Source of the DNA: Streptomyces sp. NBRC 110035
GTDB taxonomy: Bacteria > Actinomycetota > Actinomycetes > Streptomycetales > Streptomycetaceae
Reading direction: 5' to 3'
NCBI RefSeq assembly: GCF_000829695.1
Contig: NZ_BBNN01000039.1
Coordinates: 1 to 64,000, forward strand
DNA length: 64,000 bases
This document shows, one piece after another, positions 60,354-64,000 of the stretch (its first letter is position 1; each line of letters begins with the position of its first letter). The translations under genes and the position numbers were made by a program. Under the pieces are notes generated by a model that worked only from the letters and a program-made list of their open reading frames with translations, did no database searches and was not told the DNA's origin.

Positions 60354-63158
60354 TCAGTCGTCCTCCGTACCTTGGCCAAGGATGCGCAGTCCGTCGCGTC
60401 CTCGGATGCGCAGCTTGCGGTAGACACTGCTCAGGCGCAGTTCCACGGTGCGGGTGGTCACCGACAGCGCAGCGGCTATCTCCCGGTTGGCGAGGCCTCG
60501 GGCGGCGAGCGCGGCAGCGGCCTGTTCCCCCGGTGAGAGGGTCCGCCATGCGGACGGCAGGGCGCCGGTGCGGGCTCTCGTGGGCCGGGGCGACGGCAGG
60601 GGTGGCGGCACCGCGACGCCGTGGGCACCGGCGGATCCCGTGCCGACGCCGGTCGTGTCACCTGTCAGGGGGACGACGGCCCTCGCACGGTCGCGTTCGC
60701 CGCTCCCGGCGGGGAGCGGTGCCACGGCCGCATACGGGTGGGCGCCCGGGCCCTGGGAGCGTCCGGAAGCCCCGACAGCCGACCGGAGCGGCTGGACGCG
60801 GCCCTCATCGCTGATCGTGGCGAGGCAGAGCCGGGCCGCGCCGATGGAGCCCGGCGCACCCCAGCGCTCTGCGAGTTCGAGTTCCTCCTGCGCCAGTCTC
60901 CGGGCCTGCGCCGCGTCGCCGAGGGCGTGGGCGGCCTCGGCGGCCCGGGAGCGCCAGGGCAGGACGGCCGGGTTGGCGCAGCCGTACTGCAGGAGCCAGC
61001 GCCCGCAGGCCCGGAAGAGGGCACGGGCCCGGTGGGGGTCGCCGTCCGCGTTGGCCAGCAGGCCACGTGCGAACAGCAACTGGGCACCGTTCAGGGACTC
61101 TTCGGCGGGGGGCGGCACGGGGTGGTCGGCGGCGGCACGCGCCCGGTCCAGGTGGCCGTTGGCCAGGTCGGTGATGACGCCGAGCGCCGTCCAGTACGGG
61201 TGGGACAGCGGGTGTCTGCTGTCCGGTGGCAGTTCGAGGTCGGCGGCGGCCAGGTCGCGGGCGGCGGAATCGGGACGGTCGTGCCGCAGGTGCAGTTCGG
61301 CGCGGAGGGCGAGCACCCGGCCGACCGCCACGGAGTTGCGTTCGCGGTGGGCCTCGGCCAGAAGGGCGCACAGGTGGTTCTCGGCCTCCTCCCCGTCCTC
61401 GGTGAGAAGGAGCGTGCGGCAGGCCAGCAGACGGGGCACGGTGAGCGGGGGCCGGCCGAAGGGGCCGGGGGCCAGGGCGGCACGGGCCAGCCTGCGGGCC
61501 TCCCCCCGATCGTCTCCCCGCACGGCGGCCTCCCATGCGTGCACGCCGTTCACGGCGGGGTTCCGTGAAGTACGGGGCAGTTCCGGCACGGGCGGGACGG
61601 CGATCTCGGCGGGCGTCCGGTGGAGCGGCTGCGCCACCCGGAGCAGGGCCGTCAGCTCCTCGTGGTGCGCTGCCGCCGTCTCCGCCGCCCGGTGGTCGGC
61701 GGGCGGTGTGCCCCGCCTGTCGCCGGACCTGCTGTCGGCGAGGGCGCCGGCGAGGGCGCGCCGGGCGGTGTCCGTGTCACCGCTGAGGAGGAACAGGTCG
61801 CCGGCACGGGAGCGGAAGGCGGCGGCCGCCTCTCCGGGCTCCCGGAGGATGCCCGTGATACGGCGCCCGGCGGCGACGGGCGCGATCACCAGCTCTGTGC
61901 CGGCCAGTTGGAGCAGGACACCCAGGCGGTCCTGTGCGGACAGCGGTTCGTCCAGGGCGCGGGAGAGATAGGCGGCGGCACGGTCGTGTCGGCCGGCGCG
62001 GAGAGCGGCGGCGGCGGCACGGCACAGCGTCTCCGCCGCCCACGGAGCGCCGACCGGACGGGCCGGCAGCAGCAGATCGCCGATGCCCTGGTCGTCGGCG
62101 GCCGCCCGGTGGGCCAGCTCGGCGGCACGTGCGTGCAGGTCCGCACGCTCGGCGGCGGTCATCTCCTCGATGATCCGGGCCCGCACGACCGGGCCCCTCA
62201 CCCGGATCCGGCCGTCACGCACGACGACGAGACCGCTGTCCAGCAGAGCGGCACGCAGACGGCCCTCGGACACTGCGCCCGGTCCTGCCAGGGCCAGTAC
62301 CAGCGGGAAATCGAGGAGTTCGTCACAGACCGCGAGGGCCCGCAGGACGCCGAGGGCGACGGGGTCGCGCAGACCGCCGAGCGCCGAAGCGGCGTGCTCG
62401 CCGATCACGTCGGCCGCGATGGCACGGACGTGGTCCACGTGGTCCGCGTCCGGGGTGTGCCCCGCCCGGGTGAAGCGGTGCAGGGTGTCGCGTACGGCGG
62501 CGGGGTTGCCTCCGGTCGCGTCGGCGAGGGCGTCGAGGAAGGATCGGTCGCCGAGGGTGCCGCAGACGGTCCGCACGGCGCTGTCCGTCCCGGCGCGGGT
62601 GAGGCCGGACAGAGGCAGTTCGACGGTGGTGGTCGAGCCGGTGAGCGGGCTGCCCGCGCACCAGTCGAGGCCGATGTCCGCCGTGCGGATACTGCTGGTG
62701 ATCAAGGCCAGCGGCGCGCGGGGCAACCGGCGTACCAGAGCCTCCAGCCAGCGCAGCGAGTCGGAGTCGAGCCGGTGGACGTCCTCCACCGTCAGGAGGA
62801 TGGGCCGGTCACGGGCCACGGTCAGCAGACGGGTGAGCCCCGGGAACCGGCCGGGCCGGCCCTGATCGAGGAAGAGGTGGGGCAGATGGCCGGCGAAGCT
62901 CTCGTGGCCCGCCAGGAGTTGGCTGACCGCGCCGTAGCGCAGATCCTGTTCGGCGGGGGTCGCGCGGGCGGTGAGGACACGAAGTCCCTGCTCGGCGGCG
63001 TGCCGGGCCGCCCATCGCAGCAGTTCGTTCTGTCCCGCGCCGGGTTCGCCCGTCACCGTGACCACGGCCGGCCGGCCCGCCCGTAGTTCCCCGGTCACGG
63101 CGGACAGCACGGCCTGCTCGCGGTCACGCTCCAGGAAAAGGAGCTCGGCGATCGGCAT
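60354..63158 (-). CDS. LAL-type LuxR regulator, Walker A lysine replaced by Gln
   Basis: A 934-aa regulator. The ATP-binding domain starts MPIAELLFLERDREQAVLSA, and the Walker A position reads GEPGAGQNELL (37-47), with Gln where Lys is needed for phosphate binding. Walker B is PILLTVEDVHRLDSDSLRWL near 130. A helical middle is followed by a proline-rich linker near 840-860 and a terminal HTH, LSPGEQAAAALAARGLANRE and IAAALSVTTRTVELRLSSVY. The ATG at 63158 opens with the conserved LLFLERDREQ, so the start is firm. It is co-transcribed with the LAL gene downstream. Confidence 0.9.
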   Translation of the reverse strand: MPIAELLFLERDREQAVLSAVTGELRAGRPAVVTVTGEPGAGQNELLRWAARHAAEQGLRVLTARATPAEQDLRYGAVSQLLAGHESFAGHLPHLFLDQGRPGRFPGLTRLLTVARDRPILLTVEDVHRLDSDSLRWLEALVRRLPRAPLALITSSIRTADIGLDWCAGSPLTGSTTTVELPLSGLTRAGTDSAVRTVCGTLGDRSFLDALADATGGNPAAVRDTLHRFTRAGHTPDADHVDHVRAIAADVIGEHAASALGGLRDPVALGVLRALAVCDELLDFPLVLALAGPGAVSEGRLRAALLDSGLVVVRDGRIRVRGPVVRARIIEEMTAAERADLHARAAELAHRAAADDQGIGDLLLPARPVGAPWAAETLCRAAAAALRAGRHDRAAAYLSRALDEPLSAQDRLGVLLQLAGTELVIAPVAAGRRITGILREPGEAAAAFRSRAGDLFLLSGDTDTARRALAGALADSRSGDRRGTPPADHRAAETAAAHHEELTALLRVAQPLHRTPAEIAVPPVPELPRTSRNPAVNGVHAWEAAVRGDDRGEARRLARAALAPGPFGRPPLTVPRLLACRTLLLTEDGEEAENHLCALLAEAHRERNSVAVGRVLALRAELHLRHDRPDSAARDLAAADLELPPDSRHPLSHPYWTALGVITDLANGHLDRARAAADHPVPPPAEESLNGAQLLFARGLLANADGDPHRARALFRACGRWLLQYGCANPAVLPWRSRAAEAAHALGDAAQARRLAQEELELAERWGAPGSIGAARLCLATISDEGRVQPLRSAVGASGRSQGPGAHPYAAVAPLPAGSGERDRARAVVPLTGDTTGVGTGSAGAHGVAVPPPLPSPRPTRARTGALPSAWRTLSPGEQAAAALAARGLANREIAAALSVTTRTVELRLSSVYRKLRIRGRDGLRILGQGTEDD

Positions 63159-63241
63159 GGCGTGATCGTACGGACGCCGGCACGCTTCCCGGCGGACCTG
63201 CGGGACAACGTTTACCTGGTGGCCTTGCACCCGTATGGCTC

Positions 63242-64000
63242 TCACCGGGTCGCACCGGGCCGGGAGCCGGGAGCGGCCGGGGTCTCCTCGCGCAGGATGC
63301 CCGCGAGATCGGCGCGGCGGGTGATCCCGAGCTTGCGGTAGATGCTCGTGAGGTGGAGTTCCACGGTGCGTACCGTCACGAACAGGGACTCCGCGGCCTC
63401 CCGGTTGCTCACTCCCGAGGCGACCAGCGTGGCCACCGTGCGTTCCGTTCCGGTCAGTATGTCCAGTGGTGAGACCGTGACCTCCCGCATCCTTCCACCC
63501 GCCCCGACCAGTTCCTCGCGGGCCCGTCGGGCGAGGGCCACGCAGCCGCAGCGGTGGGCGATCGCGACCGCTTCCCGCAGGTGTTCGCGTGCCTCGCGCG
63601 GCGCGCCCCCGGCCAGCAGCGCCCGCCCCAGCAGCAGCAGCGCGCGGGCGTGGTCGGCGCGGGCCGGTGATGCCGCCAGCCGGCCGACCGCCTCCCGCAG
63701 CCGGGTGATTCCTTCCGGACCGGGCGTGGCGACGCCGCGGGCAAGGGCGGCGTAGGCCAGGGCGCGAGGGGTTCCCCAGCGTTCGGCCGGCCTGGCACCG
63801 TGGTCGGCCGTTTCCCGGGCCTCGTCGATGCGGCCGGCATCGGCCAGCAGGCAGGCGGCGTCCAGCCACCAGGGAGCCAGGACCGGATTGGCGTGTCCCG
63901 CCTCGGCGAGGGAGTCCCCGCACGTGCGCAACAGGGTGAGAGCGCTCTCCCGGTCGCCGTGGGCCCACCGGGCCCGTGCCCGTGCCATGAGGTACCAGTG
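63242..64000 (-). CDS. LAL-type LuxR regulator, C-terminal part, cut by the right edge
   Basis: The C-terminal 250 residues of a third LuxR regulator of the same type; the frame is open through the window edge. The helical repeat region (RESALTLLRTCGDSLAEAGH, ARALLLLGRALLAGGAPREA) leads to an HTH, ILTGTERTVATLVASGVSNR, EAAESLFVTVRTVELHLTSI and YRKLGITRRADLAGIL. The repeat region resembles the same part of the neighbouring LAL (AGHANPVLAPWW versus YGCANPAVLPWR), so the genes probably arose by duplication. The ATP-binding domain is outside the window. It ends 83 bp before the next LAL start, so all three may form one transcript. Confidence 0.88.
   Translation of the reverse strand, partial: HWYLMARARARWAHGDRESALTLLRTCGDSLAEAGHANPVLAPWWLDAACLLADAGRIDEARETADHGARPAERWGTPRALAYAALARGVATPGPEGITRLREAVGRLAASPARADHARALLLLGRALLAGGAPREAREHLREAVAIAHRCGCVALARRAREELVGAGGRMREVTVSPLDILTGTERTVATLVASGVSNREAAESLFVTVRTVELHLTSIYRKLGITRRADLAGILREETPAAPGSRPGATR

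Overview
The window is high-GC actinobacterial DNA, almost certainly a Streptomyces chromosome. The signs are a third-position GC bias in every real gene, GTG and TTG starts, 1-4 nt coupled overlaps, a SigB/SigF-type partner-switching gene set, a RheA/Hsp18 pair, LAL-type LuxR regulators and a hybrid NRPS-PKS cluster. There are no rRNA genes or CRISPR arrays. Many decayed mobile elements and broken genes lie in the first 12 kb and around 32-33 kb, as is common in chromosome arms or accessory islands.

Layout. 1-2 kb: an IS3-family element running off the left edge, then an intact IS110-family transposase with structured flanks. 2.3-5 kb: a MerR regulator divergent from a double alpha/beta-hydrolase, with a MerR-type 19-bp-spacer promoter between them. 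5.4 kb: an unusual tRNA-Gly(UCC)-like gene with its own terminator. 5.8-8.8 kb: small proteins and wrecked genes (SDR fragment, secreted esterase, frameshifted small membrane protein). 8.8-11.4 kb: PPK2 polyphosphate kinase and a DEAD-box helicase with a long perfect leader hairpin, then an IS5-type transposase relic.

11.9-22.5 kb is a signalling island of hemerythrin, two STAS proteins, a 1389-aa kinase/receiver/PP2C/ATPase fusion, a GAF-PP2C phosphatase, MEDS-STAS and MEDS-ATPase proteins, an RsbW-like ATPase and a SigB/SigF-family sigma factor. Together these form several layers of partner-switching control over stress sigma factors. 23-25 kb: a HAD phosphatase and a membrane protein. 26.2-30.7 kb: an amino-acid degradation set (GntR regulator, L-asparaginase, aspartase, glutaminase) that converts Asn and Gln to Asp, Glu, fumarate and ammonia. 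31-37 kb: hypothetical genes, an IS1634-type relic, RheA/Hsp18 with its operator, and a possible second operator of the same shape.

37.4-51.6 kb is the biosynthetic core: an NRPS (C-A-T-TE), a 3117-aa NRPS-PKS (A-T-C-A-T-KS-KR-ACP-TE) and a TauD-type dioxygenase, in one coupled operon. The second adenylation domain reads as proline-specific, and Pro extended by one reduced malonate unit gives the detoxinine skeleton. The set therefore looks like a detoxin/rimosamide-type cluster. The PKS module has no acyltransferase domain and none is visible nearby. A class V PLP enzyme, an AI-2E-type membrane protein and a secreted GH64 beta-1,3-glucanase with a CebR-like operator follow on the opposite strand, then a doubly broken class IV aminotransferase. 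The right end holds a PAS-LuxR regulator and three LAL-type LuxR regulators, the last cut by the window edge. Two of the LALs have lost the Walker A lysine.
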